Position numbers and translations under genes: made by a program. A DNA stretch of 64,000 bases from Clostridiales bacterium. Lineage in GTDB: Bacteria; Bacillota; Clostridia; Saccharofermentanales; Saccharofermentanaceae. Shown piece by piece: positions 24,919 through 34,595 of this stretch. The stretch spans positions 124,001 through 188,000 of the forward strand of contig JAFRQR010000025.1 of assembly GCA_017428545.1 (NCBI GenBank). The letters run 5' to 3'. Each line of letters begins with the position of its first letter. Within the stretch, counting starts at the first letter, position 1. Below the pieces are notes generated by a model. The model was given only the letters and a program-made list of their open reading frames with translations, had not been told where the DNA came from and ran no database searches.

Positions 24919-25557
24919 TTACGAATTAACTCGTTGAATAGTAGGTGCACCTCTAACACAAACACCGATTTTGTATCTGTTCTCAGGATGATCCTTGTGC
25001 CAGAACTCAAGCATATAAGACCATTCGGGTCCGTCATTTTGCAAGAGCTCACGAAGATAACTTATAGGCTTTTTATCCGGTTCGGAAACAATCTCGCCAT
25101 ACTGCTCTAACTCAAGCAGTTCTTCGTAAATCTCCCAAAAGAGTTCATCACGAAGCGGATTAAAACACCCATACTTGTTATACCGCTCAGTATGATTCAA
25201 TCTCTCAATATTCTTCTCTATTTGATAAAAAAACGCTCCGGCAACATCGATTCTATCCGCGTTGTTCTCGATATATGAAAGCGTTATCGAATAATCAAAC
25301 CCATATTCTTCGTGATAGTATCGAAGGAATCCACATATAATATCCAACGCGCTGCTTATATTCCAGGGAAAAGACTCACAATAGTGATCCCACTCATTCG
25401 TAACAGCAATATCTATCGGTTCCCCATCTTGCCAAAGTTCCGGTGAGATTACACCCAACAAGCCGCCTAGATCGTCATCTTTGCAAAACGGGTATATTGA
25501 ATCAAGCACTTTGAAAAGCACCAGAAATCTCTGTGTTTCATTTGATCTCTTGTTCAT
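24919..25557 (-). CDS. Hypothetical acidic protein in the tRNA-Leu insertion
   Basis: A 212-residue soluble, acidic protein starting MNKRSNETQRFL, with GGAGGAG well placed. No signal peptide or membrane helix. Features are a Trp/Tyr-rich middle (SFPWNISSALDIICGFLRYY) and a C-terminal phrase PEWSYMLEFWHKDHPENRYK. I recognise no family; the size and acidity recall immunity-type or phage-defence cargo proteins, a guess. It is AT-richer than its neighbours and is the only gene between the two tRNA-Leu 3' end copies. An AAAAGCAC octamer lies near its start. Confidence 0.55.
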   Translation of the reverse strand: MNKRSNETQRFLVLFKVLDSIYPFCKDDDLGGLLGVISPELWQDGEPIDIAVTNEWDHYCESFPWNISSALDIICGFLRYYHEEYGFDYSITLSYIENNADRIDVAGAFFYQIEKNIERLNHTERYNKYGCFNPLRDELFWEIYEELLELEQYGEIVSEPDKKPISYLRELLQNDGPEWSYMLEFWHKDHPENRYKIGVCVRGAPTIQRVNS

Positions 25558-25624
25558 AGTGCTCTCCTCCTCCAACTTGACATTTTACATATTTTATATC
25601 AAAAATGCCAAAAGAGAATCAATC

Positions 25625-25687
25625 ACAAAAGAAGATCCCTTGTGGACTTCCGGAAGACGCATCGCATCGAGGACGTAGCAAGGGATC
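25625..25687 (-). terminator. Hairpin after the intact tRNA-Leu
   Basis: AGATCCCTTG (25632-25641) and CAAGGGATCT (25678-25687) form a perfect 10-bp stem with a 36-base loop that itself contains CTTCCGGAAG. Read leftwards it is followed by CTTCTTTTG. It would end the tRNA transcript at its present location. Confidence 0.6.
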
Positions 25688-25694
25688 TGACTTT

Positions 25695-25778
<84 letters not shown>

Positions 25779-25796
25779 TATGGAAAAGCATATGTG

Positions 25797-25825
25797 ATGG
25801 TATCATTTTTCAGGATTTTGGTCAA
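25797..25825 (-). promoter_or_regulatory. Promoter of tRNA-Leu
   Basis: Read leftwards: TTGACC (complement of 25820-25825), 17-base spacer, TACCAT (complement of 25797-25802), about 20 bases before the tRNA 5' end. Confidence 0.6.
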
Positions 25826-25869
25826 ACAATAGTATAATAGGACAAGAAGATATTTCAGGGGGATGTTTC

Positions 25870-27075
25870 GTGAAGATCGATCTGCAGGAAAACCGTTTTA
25901 TGTGGTACTGCGCCATGTTGGCCTTGGCCGGCCAGAGTGCAGCGATCCTTCTTATGCGTGATCCGTATATCGGAAGTGCGTTTTTTGCGGGGAGCCTGAT
26001 CCTTCTGAACCTGTCGTTTTTCCTCGAAGGAGCCCCGAAAAAGTGCTTTTCGGTCCTGCTTATCCTTCTTGAGGCCGCTTCGGTCATTTTTCTTCCCAGA
26101 TGGTTCATGGGCGCCCTTTGCCTGCCTGCGGTCTCGGTCACGCTCATTGGAAACAAGAAGTTTCTGCGCATTATCTGCTTCGTTCTTTCTTTTGGTGCCG
26201 CGGCACTTCATATTGCAGATGTTCGTCCGGACATCGTCTCAGCGCTTCTTTACTGTGCTTTTTCACTGGCAGCATTCGTTTTCTGGATCTTCGCGCTTCA
26301 CTTATACTACAATGCCCTGGAGACCCAAAACAAGCTCAATCAGGCGCTTACGGCCGCAGCGGTAGAGGCGCTCGAGCAAAGGAGCCTTCGTGAGGAGATT
26401 GCCAAAAACCAGAAGATCAATGAAACAAACGCGAGACTTGAAGAGCGCGAGCGCATTTCGAGAGATATCCATAACTACGTCGGGCATACGCTATCGGCGG
26501 CGACAGTGACTCTCGATGCGGCAACTCTCCTCGTTCCTTCGGATCAGGGAAAAGCACTTGAAAAGATCGATGCTGCGAATTCGCGGGTACATGAAGCGAT
26601 CTCTTCGGTTCGAAGCGTGGTCCGTACCCTCGATGCCGAGGATGACTGCATTGAGACCCGCGACTACCTTTTGTCTCTTGAGAAGATGACCGATGAGTTC
26701 AAGTCGGATACTTCGATCAAGATCTATCACAACTTCAGGCAGGAACACAAAGATGCGAGGATCCCGATCAATACCGCGTCCTTCCTCTCCTCTTCTCTTT
26801 CCGAGCTTCTCACAAACGGCGTCAAACACGGAAACGCCGATCTTTTCGTTATTACATTCATTCTCGACACCGGTCACATCCGGCTTCGCGTACAGGACAA
26901 CGGATCGGGCTGGGGAGATATCTCGCTGAATGAGAAAAAACTGCGTCTTGCGAACGGGTTCGGTCTTCGCAAGATCCGAGATCATGCAGAAAGCTGCGGA
27001 GGCAGTTTTAATATAGAAGCAGTGGACGGATTTACCGTCGACCTGTCGCTGCCTTTTGAGGAGGGAAACACATGA
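25870..27075 (+). CDS. Sensor histidine kinase (HisKA_3/NarX type)
   Basis: A 401-residue membrane kinase. Five or six hydrophobic segments fill residues 10-145. A coiled linker leads to the phosphoacceptor region ERISRDIHNYVGHTLSA. ATP-binding motifs are SELLTNGVKHGNA (N box), RVQDNGSGWG (G1) and NGFGLRKIRDHAES (G2). It phosphorylates the LuxR-type regulator encoded next, whose start overlaps its stop by 4 bases. The start is GTG, with AGGGGG 7 bases upstream. TATAAT lies at 25833-25838. The signal is unknown. Confidence 0.88.
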   Translation: MKIDLQENRFMWYCAMLALAGQSAAILLMRDPYIGSAFFAGSLILLNLSFFLEGAPKKCFSVLLILLEAASVIFLPRWFMGALCLPAVSVTLIGNKKFLRIICFVLSFGAAALHIADVRPDIVSALLYCAFSLAAFVFWIFALHLYYNALETQNKLNQALTAAAVEALEQRSLREEIAKNQKINETNARLEERERISRDIHNYVGHTLSAATVTLDAATLLVPSDQGKALEKIDAANSRVHEAISSVRSVVRTLDAEDDCIETRDYLLSLEKMTDEFKSDTSIKIYHNFRQEHKDARIPINTASFLSSSLSELLTNGVKHGNADLFVITFILDTGHIRLRVQDNGSGWGDISLNEKKLRLANGFGLRKIRDHAESCGGSFNIEAVDGFTVDLSLPFEEGNT

Positions 27076-27764
27076 CAAAGATACTTCTGGTGGACGATGA
27101 GCCATTACTTCTCGAGAGCCTGGAGATCATTCTTTCCTTATCAGGAGATTACGTGGTCACAGGAAAGGCCGGAAACGGAGTCGAGGCGCTTCAGCTTCTT
27201 TCGAAGGAAGTTCCCGACCTGATGCTCGTCGACCTCAACATGCCCGGTATGGGCGGCATAGAGCTGATCCCGAAGGTCCATGCCGAGTATCCGGATATCA
27301 GGATCATCGTACTGACCACCTTTTACGACGAAAACAGCATCTCTCACGCGATTGCGGGAGGCGCCTGCGGGTATATCCTCAAGGACTCCGGAAAAGACGC
27401 GATCCTTAACGCAATTTCTCAGGCCATGAACGGACAAAGCGTTCTGGACTTAAAAGTCATGCAGAAACTCAATAACATGCTCGCTAACGGCACCGCGGAA
27501 AAAGCACCGGAAAAGACGCAGAAAGAAAGACCGGCAGGTGCTTTTTCTGAAGAAAAAACGGTCGATCTTTCCGATTACGGAATGACCGACCGTGAAAAAG
27601 AAATCTGCCGTTTGATCTCAGAGGGATGTACCAACTCTCAGATCGCTTCGATACTGTTCATCAGCGAAGGCACGGTGAAAAACTATGTGTCGACGATCTA
27701 CGATAAACTCGGCGAACACGACCGCACAAAAGCCGTGCTGATGCTTCAGCGCTGTAAGTTCTGA
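27072..27764 (+). CDS. NarL/LuxR-family response regulator
   Basis: A 230-residue regulator. The receiver domain (1-120) has DDE near the N-terminus, phospho-acceptor Asp in LMLVDLNMPGMGG and Lys in YILKDSGK. A 45-residue charged linker leads to a GerE helix-turn-helix: MTDREKEICRLISEG, SQIASILFISEGTVKNYVS. Paired with the kinase before it. Its stop abuts the convergent lipoprotein gene with no gap. Two AAAAGCAC octamers of opposite orientation flank the linker codons. Confidence 0.92.
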   Translation: MTKILLVDDEPLLLESLEIILSLSGDYVVTGKAGNGVEALQLLSKEVPDLMLVDLNMPGMGGIELIPKVHAEYPDIRIIVLTTFYDENSISHAIAGGACGYILKDSGKDAILNAISQAMNGQSVLDLKVMQKLNNMLANGTAEKAPEKTQKERPAGAFSEEKTVDLSDYGMTDREKEICRLISEGCTNSQIASILFISEGTVKNYVSTIYDKLGEHDRTKAVLMLQRCKF

Positions 27765-28442
27765 TTAAGCCTCCTCGAGGAGTTCTTCCATATCCGTATA
27801 ACCGGCTACGTTCATGTACTCGTAGTACTCATCGAGAAGATCGGAATCATCAGATCCTTCGTAAGCGACTATAACGATTACTTTACCGTCGAGTTTTGCA
27901 TAAGCGGACATTACTTCTTCCTCATCATTGTTGATCGCGATGAGAGAATACTCGGTATCCGAATCATCGACAGCATATTCGATATCACCCTGTTTTGCAG
28001 CCTTCTTCAGCGACTTCTCTGTCTTGGTGTACTTGCCTGTAATAGATTCAAATACCTCTTCGGCTGCGTCCTTAGTGTCCAACTCCATAACGATAGAGTA
28101 CACGGCACTGTCTTCATCATTGATGGTCTTTCTGAATACGAACATATTGGTGAGCTGATCCGACTCAACATCCGTTCCTTCAAACGTATTGCCGCTTTCC
28201 GCTACGTCTTCGAGTTCATCCGGTTCAAACGTGAAGTACACACCGTCTTCGTAGAAATCTTTATCGGTGGAGTTCTTTACGAACTTTTTCTTCTGCTTGG
28301 ACGAACCTTCACTTGCGTCGCAAGCTTCTTCTGCCGCCTTGATGTTCTTCTTCTGGTGCTTGGAGAACTTGCTTCCGCTTCCGCAAGCTGAAAGACTTGC
28401 CATCATGGCAACCACCATTACTACCGATAAAACCTTTTTCAT
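27765..28442 (-). CDS. Lipoprotein, unknown function
   Basis: A 225-residue protein with a lipoprotein signal, VVMVVAMMASLSACGS, Cys being the first mature residue. A Lys/Ser-rich linker is followed by a mixed alpha/beta domain containing FVFRKTINDEDSAVYSIVMEL and KLDGKVIVIVAYEG. It is very acidic at the C-terminus. The protein at 28508 has the same size, signal type and domain order, so they are probably diverged paralogues. It is adjacent to, but convergent with, the two-component genes. Confidence 0.75.
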   Translation of the reverse strand: MKKVLSVVMVVAMMASLSACGSGSKFSKHQKKNIKAAEEACDASEGSSKQKKKFVKNSTDKDFYEDGVYFTFEPDELEDVAESGNTFEGTDVESDQLTNMFVFRKTINDEDSAVYSIVMELDTKDAAEEVFESITGKYTKTEKSLKKAAKQGDIEYAVDDSDTEYSLIAINNDEEEVMSAYAKLDGKVIVIVAYEGSDDSDLLDEYYEYMNVAGYTDMEELLEEA

Positions 28443-28507
28443 ATTCTTTTCCTCCTGTGTTTTGGTTTTTCAATCTTTCTATTTTCTGTATTTATATCTG
28501 AAAAATG

Positions 28508-29239
28508 TCATTCCATCTCTTCAGCCATAGCGGAAAAACCAGCAAAGCCTGCGATATCGTCAAACTCTAAAAATTCCTCGTAAAGATCGGAATCGAAGGG
28601 CCCGGCAAAGGTGACCAATGTGATCGTATCTCCTGCTCTTTCGATGTACGCGGCCATAATAAGATTCTCTTCGTCATAACGGAGAAGAAAACCTAAGTCC
28701 TTCTTGCCTTTCGAAATCTCGCATTTTACTGAGTCATCTCTGGCAGCAGCTATATTCATCATCGTCGCTGTTTTCTCATATGAGGAATAAAGATCATCGA
28801 ACATATCTTCACAGGTACCTTTCTTTTTGAAATCGATGACCATTGCCACTACTATTTCATTTTCACCCGTTTTTTTGCCAACTATACAGACGTTTTCCAT
28901 GTCTTCAGGTGTAAAATCAACATCGGTTCCTAATTCGGATAACTGATCCTCAACATCGGCTTCTTCCAGGCGGGCTTCGATCTCCTCTTTTGTTATTTCA
29001 GCAAAGATGCCTTCGCTGAGGAGTTCTTCTGCCTCTTCCGAAATCTTTTCCTCTTTCAGGCTATCATCCATGAGGAGTTCTTTATCTTCGTCAGACAGTT
29101 CCTGCACACCGAAGGCTTCCTGCGCTGCTTCAAAGACCTTCTTTTTCGCTTTCTTGTACTGGTTGCCGTTTGCCAAAAAGCAGCCCGACATGCTAAGCAT
29201 CATCGCCGTGACCATCACGGCAGCGATCAGTTTCTTCAT
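28508..29239 (-). CDS. Lipoprotein, paralogue-like of the next gene
   Basis: A 243-residue protein with lipoprotein signal AVMVTAMMLSMSGCFL. A charged helical stretch from 30 to 100 is rich in Glu and Lys. The later half, ENEIVVAMVIDFKKKGTCED followed by a phrase MAAYIERAGDTITLVTFAG, parallels the gene at 27765. The two are 65 bp apart in the same orientation and probably form an operon. Surface location is inferred. Confidence 0.75.
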   Translation of the reverse strand: MKKLIAAVMVTAMMLSMSGCFLANGNQYKKAKKKVFEAAQEAFGVQELSDEDKELLMDDSLKEEKISEEAEELLSEGIFAEITKEEIEARLEEADVEDQLSELGTDVDFTPEDMENVCIVGKKTGENEIVVAMVIDFKKKGTCEDMFDDLYSSYEKTATMMNIAAARDDSVKCEISKGKKDLGFLLRYDEENLIMAAYIERAGDTITLVTFAGPFDSDLYEEFLEFDDIAGFAGFSAMAEEME

Positions 29240-29426
29240 ACCCTTACCTCCAAAACATGTATTCTTATAGTATCACGTTTTCCCCTCTAAACCAATTGGT
29301 CCAAAGGGGCTTTCTACTGAAATCTTTACATTCTCTTAGTAAAAAGGACCGTGCTTTGTATTAAAATACATCTATATGACGAAACAAAAAGACATTTTGT
29401 TTCATCCGTCTTATAAGGAGAAAGAT

Positions 29427-30206
29427 ATGAATAACGAAGATAATGCCCTCTTTCCTGTAGGGCTTGATAATACGCTGTCCCCAGTTCACGAAGATTTCGT
29501 CCGGGAAAACCTGATGAGTGACCAGTTCCTCGATTTTGTGCAAGAAAACACCAAACCGATCGACCGCATGTTTGCCTACTACCAGTGTGCGATCCTGGAG
29601 GTCGAGACCAAGTTTAAAGTCCTCGATGAGTCTCTTTCCGTCGATCTGGAAAGGAATCCGATCGAGAGTATCAAATCGCGTGTCAAATCCGTCGACAGCC
29701 TGCTTCGCAAGATACACAGAAAGCACCTGCCGCTTACTTTAGAATCGATCGAAGAAAACATCAACGACATCGCCGGAGTGCGCGTCATCTGCTCTTTCCC
29801 GGATGATATCTATGAGCTGGCAAATGCTTTTCTTGCGCAGGACGATATCACTCTTATCGCGCGTAAAGACTACATCAAGGAACCGAAGCCGAGCGGATAC
29901 CGGAGCCTGCACCTGATCGTGGAAGTACCGATCTTTCTGAAAGATGAAAAGCGCAACATGAAGGTCGAGGTGCAGTTCCGGACGATCGCAATGGATTTCT
30001 GGGCAAGTCTCGAGCATAAACTTCACTATAAGCACGATCTGCCGCCGGAGCGCGCGCAGGTCCTGGCCGACGAACTAAGAAACTGTGCCGAACGGATCGA
30101 AGAACTTGACCTTCGCATGCAGGCTGTACGAAACGAGATCGTCACCTATAACGAAGAAAACCCGAAGGACACTGAATTTCCGGGATTTACCAGCGAGCAG
30201 AAATGA
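29427..30206 (+). CDS. Small alarmone synthetase, RelA/SpoT domain (YjbM-like)
   Basis: A 259-residue GTP pyrophosphokinase that makes (p)ppGpp. The synthetase domain shows KVDSLLRKI-like helix, IAGVRVICSFPDDIY, the G-loop RKDYIKEPKPSGYRSLHLIV and KVEVQFRTIAMDFWASLEHK. There is no HD hydrolase, TGS or ACT domain, so it is a small alarmone synthetase. The start MNNEDNAL at 29427 is fixed by AAGGAG. It stands alone, ending at a bidirectional terminator shared with lepA. Confidence 0.88.
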   Translation: MNNEDNALFPVGLDNTLSPVHEDFVRENLMSDQFLDFVQENTKPIDRMFAYYQCAILEVETKFKVLDESLSVDLERNPIESIKSRVKSVDSLLRKIHRKHLPLTLESIEENINDIAGVRVICSFPDDIYELANAFLAQDDITLIARKDYIKEPKPSGYRSLHLIVEVPIFLKDEKRNMKVEVQFRTIAMDFWASLEHKLHYKHDLPPERAQVLADELRNCAERIEELDLRMQAVRNEIVTYNEENPKDTEFPGFTSEQK

Positions 30207-30232
30207 CCTGATCCGCCCCTTTAAGAAAGAAA

Positions 30233-30269
30233 CAAAAAAGACTCGGTCATCATTTGGCCGAGCCTTTTT
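30233..30269. terminator. Bidirectional terminator between alarmone synthetase and lepA
   Basis: An A run, the stem ACTCGG/CCGAG with extra pairs, and a T run lie between the two convergent genes. Confidence 0.85.
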
Positions 30270-30274
30270 GTGTA

Positions 30275-32083
30275 TTAATCTTCGTCAAGTCGCAGAACGC
30301 TCATGAACGCTTCCTGCGGCACTTCGATCGAGCCTACCTGGCGCATGCGCTTCTTACCTTCCTTCTGCTTTTCGAGAAGTTTCTTCTTTCGCGTGATATC
30401 ACCACCGTAGCACTTGGCAAGTACGTCCTTTCGGAAAGCGCGGATCGTCTCACGCGCAATGACCTTGCCGCCGATGGCTGCCTGTACCGGTACCTCGAAC
30501 TGCTGTCTCGGAATGTTTTCTTTCAGTTTTTCCGTCATGCGGCGGCCTCGTGCGTAAGCCTTATCCTTATGGACGATAAACGAAAGCGCATCGACGATAT
30601 CGCCATTGAGAAGGATATCGAGTTTTACAAGATCGCTCTTCTGATATCCGTCCATCTCGTAGTCGAGAGAACCGTAACCTCTCGTTCTGGATTTCAGCGC
30701 ATCAAAGAAATCGTAGATGATCTCATTAAGAGGCATCTTGTAGTGGAGCATGACACGGATATCGTCCATGTACTCCATATTGATGTATTCGCCGCGCCTG
30801 TCCTGACAGAGCTCCATGAGATTGCCGACATATTCCTTCGGGGTCATGATCGTGCACTTGACGATCGGCTCTTCGATAAAGTCGATCTCTGCAGGATCCG
30901 GCATATTCGTCGGGTTATCCATGCGGATCACTTCACCGGCGGTCGTATACACCTTATAGACAACGGAAGGCGCTGTCGAGATAAGATCAAGGTTAAACTC
31001 TCTTTCGAGTCTTTCCTGAATAACTTCGTAATGCAAAAGTCCCAGGAAGCCGCAACGGAAACCGAATCCCAAAGCGGCGGACGTCTCTGCTTCAAATGAA
31101 AGTGCCGCATCGTTAAGCTGGAGTTTTTCAAGGGCATCTCTAAGATCCGGATACTTCGCACCGTCTACAGGATAAAGGCCGCAGAATACCATCTGCTGGA
31201 TCGGCTTATATCCCTGAAGCGGCTCGTCTGCCGGAGCGTCAGCCAGTGTGACGGTGTCGCCCGGAGCAGTATCTCTTACGTTTTTGATGGAAGCGCAGAT
31301 GTAACCGACCTCTCCCGTAAGAAGGGACTTCGACGGGACAAATTCTCCCGGATGGAAATAGCCGAGCTCGGTGACGACAAATTCGGCACCGGTATTCATC
31401 ATGCGGATCTTATCGCCTAAGTTTACGGATCCTTCTACAACACGGACATTTACGATTACGCCCTTATAGGAATCGTATTTCGAGTCGAAGATCAAAGCAC
31501 GCAGCGGCTTGTTCTCATCACCGTTCGGCGGCGGCAGGAATTTAACGATTCCTTCGAGGACATCATCGATGCCGGTGTTGTTCTTCGCGGAAATGAGCGG
31601 TGCTTCGGAAGCATCCAGACCGATCACGTCTTCGATCTCTTTTTTGACTTCTTCCGGCTGCGCAGACGGAAGGTCGATCTTATTGATGACCGGCAGGATC
31701 TCAAGGTTTGCATCTACGGCGAGATAGGCATTTGCCAGCGTCTGAGCTTCGATGCCCTGTGCCGCATCCACGATCAGGATCGCGCCGTCACATGCCGCCA
31801 GGCTTCGGCTGACTTCGTAGTTAAAGTCCACGTGGCCGGGGGTGTCGATGAGATTTAAGATATACTCTTCCCCGTCCTTGGCCTTATAAAGAAGTCTCGT
31901 GGACTGGGATTTGATCGTGATACCGCGCTCGCGCTCGATATCCATATTGTCGAGGATCTGATTCTGCATCTCTCTGGATTCCACCACACCCGTATTCTCG
32001 ATCAGACGGTCAGCCAAAGTGCTTTTGCCGTGGTCGATGTGGGCTACGATGCAGAAGTTACGAATTTTTTCCTGTCTATTCAT
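30275..32083 (-). CDS. lepA: Elongation factor 4 (back-translocating GTPase)
   Basis: A 602-residue translational GTPase acting on the ribosome. G motifs are [31 protein letters not shown] and NKIDLP; the LepA-specific C-terminal domain ends with [19 protein letters not shown]. Length and order match the family. It follows lepB by 21 bases and hisS further up, all leftwards. One AAAAGCAC octamer falls in the codons of the P-loop GKST. Confidence 0.97.
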   Translation of the reverse strand: MNRQEKIRNFCIVAHIDHGKSTLADRLIENTGVVESREMQNQILDNMDIERERGITIKSQSTRLLYKAKDGEEYILNLIDTPGHVDFNYEVSRSLAACDGAILIVDAAQGIEAQTLANAYLAVDANLEILPVINKIDLPSAQPEEVKKEIEDVIGLDASEAPLISAKNNTGIDDVLEGIVKFLPPPNGDENKPLRALIFDSKYDSYKGVIVNVRVVEGSVNLGDKIRMMNTGAEFVVTELGYFHPGEFVPSKSLLTGEVGYICASIKNVRDTAPGDTVTLADAPADEPLQGYKPIQQMVFCGLYPVDGAKYPDLRDALEKLQLNDAALSFEAETSAALGFGFRCGFLGLLHYEVIQERLEREFNLDLISTAPSVVYKVYTTAGEVIRMDNPTNMPDPAEIDFIEEPIVKCTIMTPKEYVGNLMELCQDRRGEYINMEYMDDIRVMLHYKMPLNEIIYDFFDALKSRTRGYGSLDYEMDGYQKSDLVKLDILLNGDIVDALSFIVHKDKAYARGRRMTEKLKENIPRQQFEVPVQAAIGGKVIARETIRAFRKDVLAKCYGGDITRKKKLLEKQKEGKKRMRQVGSIEVPQEAFMSVLRLDED

Positions 32084-32104
32084 GTGTTTCGTGTTGCTTT
32101 CTAA

Positions 32105-33169
32105 TTAGAAGAATTTCATTTTGTTGAACGGGTAGATACGCATCAGGACCTTGGCGTCGATCTGACTCTTTTTGAAAGGTCCCATTCTGCGGCTATCGTT
32201 ACTGCCGCCGCGGTTATCGCCCATGCAATAGTACTCGTCGGGACCTAGGGTGATCTCGTCATATCCTCTGGCCTGTCCTTCGGCGCCGACATATGTCATC
32301 GTGCCGGCCGGCAGGTAATCGGACTCGTCAAGGAGCTCGCCGTTGATGTAGACATTACCGTCGGCGATCTTTATCGTCTCGCCCGGAAGTCCGACGATCC
32401 TCTTGATGAGGTTTTCCTCGTGTGCATATCCGTCCATGCCCTTGGCATCGATCGTGATGATGTCGCCGCGGCTGAAGTTACCTGTATAAACAGAGATCAT
32501 CTCAACGAATACGGCGTCGCCCGTGTGGAGCGTCGGCTCCATGGAACTGCCGTAGACGTCATTTCTCTGAACGACAAATACAACGAGCAGAATACCGATC
32601 AGAAGGCCGATCGCCACGAACTTGACCGTGTCGAAGAACATGTAGAGCGCGCTCTTTTCTTTCTCGGACTCTTCCTTATCTTTCTTCTCGTCCTCGTCTT
32701 CGTCGTCTTCGTCGTCGTTGTCTTCCTCGTCGTCAGAGTCCTCATCAGCGTCATCATCTTCGTCAGCGTCATCTGTTGACTCATCTGTGGTGTCCTCGTC
32801 AACAACTGCGGCAATTTCCTCGTTTTCGGCTTCTATTGACTCATCTGTTGCTTCTTCAGCGGCCTCTTCGTCAACAATTGCGTCAATATCTTCATTTTCG
32901 CCCTCTATTGACTCATCTGTTGCTTCTTCGATAGCCTTTTCGTCAACAATTGCGTCAACGGACGCCGGGAGGATCTCGCCTTGAGCGAGGTTCTCGCCTT
33001 CGTCTGCTTCAAAAGCACTTTCCACCTCGTCTTTATCTGTCAGGCTGTTATCTTCTTCAGCTGCCTCTGCTGCCTCTACAGTTTCCTCGGCCTCGAAAGA
33101 TTCAGCAGACTTGTCGAGATTCTCTTTTGCCTCGTTATTCAATTGTCTGTCTCTATTATGTTTTTTCAT
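32105..33169 (-). CDS. lepB: Signal peptidase I with a long acidic cytoplasmic extension
   Basis: A 354-residue type I signal peptidase. Residues 1-175 are an unusual, highly acidic extension (Asp/Glu runs, no Cys or aromatic core), with a 24-residue tandem repeat at 72-119. One membrane helix follows (179-200). The catalytic Ser is S209 in GSSMEPTL and the general base K256 in NLIKRIVGLPGE; MGDNRGGSNDSR completes the active site. Ordinary enzymes of this family in Firmicutes are about 170-200 residues. The enzyme core is intact, so it should be active; the extension faces the cytoplasm and its function is unknown. Confidence 0.93.
   Translation of the reverse strand: MKKHNRDRQLNNEAKENLDKSAESFEAEETVEAAEAAEEDNSLTDKDEVESAFEADEGENLAQGEILPASVDAIVDEKAIEEATDESIEGENEDIDAIVDEEAAEEATDESIEAENEEIAAVVDEDTTDESTDDADEDDDADEDSDDEEDNDDEDDEDEDEKKDKEESEKEKSALYMFFDTVKFVAIGLLIGILLVVFVVQRNDVYGSSMEPTLHTGDAVFVEMISVYTGNFSRGDIITIDAKGMDGYAHEENLIKRIVGLPGETIKIADGNVYINGELLDESDYLPAGTMTYVGAEGQARGYDEITLGPDEYYCMGDNRGGSNDSRRMGPFKKSQIDAKVLMRIYPFNKMKFF
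32813..32956. repeat. 72-bp tandem repeat in lepB
   Basis: Two in-frame 72-bp units encode residues 72-95 (DAIVDEKAIEEATDES and so on) and 96-119 (DAIVDEEAAEEATDES and so on), differing at a few residues. A degenerate third unit continues to about residue 138. Confidence 0.85.
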
Positions 33170-33237
33170 CCGTACCTCCAGACAGCGTCTGTACGTATTT
33201 TAGAAGAAGCGGGGCTGATACCCCCCTCGTCATTCTC

Positions 33238-34500
33238 TTATTTATTCCAGCCACGGATCGCGTCGGCAAGATCCGTAAGTGCGACCTCTTTTTCCGTGCC
33301 GTCGGCCATGGCCTTGAGCTTCGCCTTACCGGAACTGATCTCGTCGTCACCGAGGACCAAAAGGAACGGGATACCGGTCTTTCCTGCATACTTCATCTGC
33401 GCGCGGAAAGATCTTCCCATCAGGTCGATCTCGCAGCCGATGCCCTGCTTTCTCAGACCAAAAGCCAGTTTCTGCGCTTCGATCTGCGTCTCAGGAGAAA
33501 GGTTCGCGATATAAAGCTGGACTTTCTGGTCCTTTTCGATATTGATCCCCTGCGCTTCCATCTCGAGGAGGAAACGCTCGGCACCCATGGCAAAGCCGAT
33601 ACCCGGTGTCGGCTGTCCGCCAATCTCGGAAACAAGTCCGTCGTAGCGGCCGCCACCGCAGATCGTTCCCTGCGAGCCGACGTTTTCGGACTTAAACTCG
33701 AATACCGTTCTGGTGTAATAATCCAGACCTCTTACGATACCGGAGTCGATCGTATACTTGATGCCCAGAGCCTCGAGGTTCGCCTTCAGCCCTTCAAAGT
33801 GCGCCTTACAGTCATCGCAGAGATAATCGATCAGTCTCGGAGCAGAAGCTGCGATCGCGCCGCATTTTTCTTCCTTACAGTCGATCATACGGAGCGGATT
33901 CTTCTCAAAACGCGACTGGCAGTCTTCACACATCTCGGAGATGTGCGGCCGGAAATAATCCTTGAGGATCTTGTTATACTCGGCACGGCATGTCGGGCAG
34001 CCGATGCTGTTGATGCACAGTTTGGTCTTGCTAAGTCCCATCTTCTCAAAGAAAGCAACGAGAATGCTGATGATCTCCGCATCGATCGCCGGTCCCTCGG
34101 CACCGAAGGCCTCGCAGCCGAACTGGTGGAATTCTCTGTAGCGGCCCTTCTGCATCTTCTCATAGCGGAAAGCCGTGATGTTATAGAAAAGGCGGACCGG
34201 GCTCGGAAGCGAGCTCATGCCGTTCTCGACGAAGCTTCGGACGACACCTGCGGTACCTTCCGGACGCAGCGTGATCGAACGGCCGCCCTTATCTTCAAAG
34301 GTGTACATTTCTTTTTGTACGACGTCGGTCGTATCACCGACGGATCTCTGGAACAGATCTGTCTGCTCAAAAGTCGGGATACGGATCTCGTTATAGCCGT
34401 ATTTTTCGCATACCTCGGCAAAAGCACTCTCCGCTTTCTGCCATTTGTAGATCTCTTCGGGCAGGATATCTTTCGTGCCCTTCTGACAACTGTATTTCAT
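33238..34500 (-). CDS. hisS: Histidyl-tRNA synthetase
   Basis: A 420-residue class II synthetase. It shows KGTKDILPEE at the start, motif 2 FRYEKMQKGRYREFHQFGCE, the HisA-type phrase VRGLDYYTRTVFEF, motif 3 GIGFAMGAERFLLE, and a C-terminal anticodon domain. An inserted Cys-rich region (CPTC, CEDC, CKEEKC, CDDC) could bind zinc, as in many Clostridia enzymes. No T-box leader fits the 95-bp gap. It heads hisS-lepB-lepA. Confidence 0.97.
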   Translation of the reverse strand: MKYSCQKGTKDILPEEIYKWQKAESAFAEVCEKYGYNEIRIPTFEQTDLFQRSVGDTTDVVQKEMYTFEDKGGRSITLRPEGTAGVVRSFVENGMSSLPSPVRLFYNITAFRYEKMQKGRYREFHQFGCEAFGAEGPAIDAEIISILVAFFEKMGLSKTKLCINSIGCPTCRAEYNKILKDYFRPHISEMCEDCQSRFEKNPLRMIDCKEEKCGAIAASAPRLIDYLCDDCKAHFEGLKANLEALGIKYTIDSGIVRGLDYYTRTVFEFKSENVGSQGTICGGGRYDGLVSEIGGQPTPGIGFAMGAERFLLEMEAQGINIEKDQKVQLYIANLSPETQIEAQKLAFGLRKQGIGCEIDLMGRSFRAQMKYAGKTGIPFLLVLGDDEISSGKAKLKAMADGTEKEVALTDLADAIRGWNK

Positions 34501-34595
34501 ATTTCTCTCTCCTAAAAACCATTAAACAACTTATTATACATCAAAACAGTGTTTTTCGACAGGTCAGAGCCGAAATTTCGGCATTCTCTGAACTT

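Noticed and set aside
34501..34595. T-box leader before hisS
   Set aside because: The gap is only 95 bases and has no T-box word or specifier stem.
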